From Syntrophomonadaceae bacterium (GTDB taxonomy: Bacteria; Bacillota; Dethiobacteria; DTU022), in assembly GCA_003566935.1 (NCBI GenBank), contig PXBM01000244.1, positions 1-5,798 of the forward strand: 5,798 nucleotides of DNA. Reading direction: 5' to 3'. A model generated the notes under the pieces. The model saw only the letters and a list, made by a program, of their open reading frames with translations, was not told where the DNA came from and ran no database searches. The position numbers and the translations under genes were made by a program. This document shows, in pieces, positions 5,103 through 5,798 of the stretch; position 1 is the first letter of the stretch, and every line of letters starts with the position of its first letter.

Positions 5103-5798
5103 CTAAAGAATCTGTCCATCAGTATAATCGCTTCTTACCACTTCGTTCCTCCAGATAATTTCCCTGATTTCCTCTAAGCCGTATAAAGCATCAAAGAGCT
5201 CGTTCAACTGCAAACCTGAGGGCATTTCGACCAAAAAGTCAATGGCAATGATTTTCTGACCGCTTTTTTCATCTATTTCCGGATCGCCAAGCTCAGTTTG
5301 CCTGATATTGACCATTCTTTCACCGAGTTCAGCTCCTATGGAGCCCAGCAGGCCGGGCTGGTCAACGGCCCTGACACGCAGGTTGTTCATACGGCGGCGG
5401 GAGAAAAAGGCAGATTCAGCTTTTCTAAGCAGGAGCAGGCTGATCAAAACGAATACCGTGGTCAGGGTTGCCCCCAGGTAAAAACCGATCCCTGCAGCCA
5501 AACCGACCCCGGAAACGACCCAGATGGTTGCTGCCGTGGTCAAGCCGCGCACACTACCGCGCTGCTGCAGAATGGTGCCGGCGCCAAGAAAGCCGATACC
5601 GGTAACTACCCCGGCGGCAATCCTGCCAGGATCAGCCAGGAAGCCCTCGCCCATCTGCCCGGTAAAACCATAGGCCGACACCATCATTATCAGGGCAGAG
5701 CCTGAACAAACCAGGATATGGGTACGAAAACCGGCCGGACGGTTATGCCTCTCCCGTTCAAAACCGATCAAACCGCCTAAAACTACTGATAGAATTAA
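5103..5798 (-). CDS. MgtC/SapB-family membrane protein with C-terminal ACT-like domain (5' end outside window)
   Basis: The reading frame is open to the right edge, so the N-terminus is missing; a TTG at 5771 is an internal leucine codon inside the conserved GLIGFERER motif, not the start. The visible 231 residues begin LILSVVLGGLIGFERER, followed by RPAGFRTHILVC (20-31), GIGFLGAGTI (67-76) and RGLTTAATIWVVSGVGLA (84-101), all MgtC/SapB signatures, with about four hydrophobic segments up to residue 124. A basic linker (RKAESAFFSRRR) leads to a soluble ACT-like domain from about 139 to 215, including DQPGLLGSIGAELGE (146-160). Members are annotated as Mg2+-related; Salmonella MgtC modulates the F1Fo ATP synthase, but the function of this branch is not established. 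It is separated from ctsR by the operon promoter, so a functional link is not implied. Confidence 0.92.
   Translation of the reverse strand, partial: LILSVVLGGLIGFERERHNRPAGFRTHILVCSGSALIMMVSAYGFTGQMGEGFLADPGRIAAGVVTGIGFLGAGTILQQRGSVRGLTTAATIWVVSGVGLAAGIGFYLGATLTTVFVLISLLLLRKAESAFFSRRRMNNLRVRAVDQPGLLGSIGAELGERMVNIRQTELGDPEIDEKSGQKIIAIDFLVEMPSGLQLNELFDALYGLEEIREIIWRNEVVRSDYTDGQIL

Noticed and set aside
5103..5771. TTG at 5771 as the start of the MgtC-like gene
   Set aside because: It falls inside the conserved GLIGFERER motif, the frame stays open to the window edge with matching hydrophobic residues, and no ribosome binding site precedes it.

Overview
The window holds the complete class III heat-shock operon of a low-to-mid GC Gram-positive bacterium (Firmicutes/Bacillota). 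All of its genes lie on the minus strand, in the transcription order ctsR - mcsA - mcsB - clpC. A clostridial-type member (Peptococcia, Syntrophomonadia or similar) is my inference. It rests on the CooC/MinD-like ATPase after clpC, where Bacillus has radA-disA, and on the moderate GC content. The genus cannot be resolved from the sequence.

Layout from right to left, which is the direction of transcription. At 5798-5103 is an MgtC/SapB-family membrane protein with a C-terminal ACT-like domain; its 5' end lies outside the window. At 5102-4881 is an intergenic stretch with small inverted repeats but no convincing gene. At 4902-4851 is the operon promoter, with a perfect TATAAT -10 box and, just downstream, a tandem heptad CtsR operator (GGTCAGA-GAA-GGTCAGA). 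Then follow ctsR (4828-4352), mcsA (4331-3768, zinc fingers plus UVR motif), mcsB (3771-2719, protein arginine kinase, TTG start overlapping the mcsA stop) and clpC (2668-236, AAA+ unfoldase). The operon closes with a strong intrinsic terminator at 226-198. After it, at 72-1, the first 24 codons of a deviant-Walker-A P-loop ATPase enter the window.

The four core genes form one regulatory circuit, known from Bacillus and Geobacillus. CtsR represses its own operon. On heat stress it leaves the operator. McsB, activated by McsA, phosphorylates arginines on CtsR and on damaged proteins. The ClpC N-domain recognises phosphoarginine and feeds the tagged proteins to ClpP. The sequence keeps the key parts: the CtsR operator, CtsR Arg62, the McsB catalytic residues, both ClpC N-domain acidic residues and the ClpP-docking VGFG loop.

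The system is known, not novel. The most interesting departures are a degenerate RDXXRA phosphoarginine-sensing motif in McsB, a GGSG glycine-rich wing in CtsR (normally four glycines), a possible third CtsR half-site, a hairpin just before the clpC ribosome binding site, and the missing radA after clpC.
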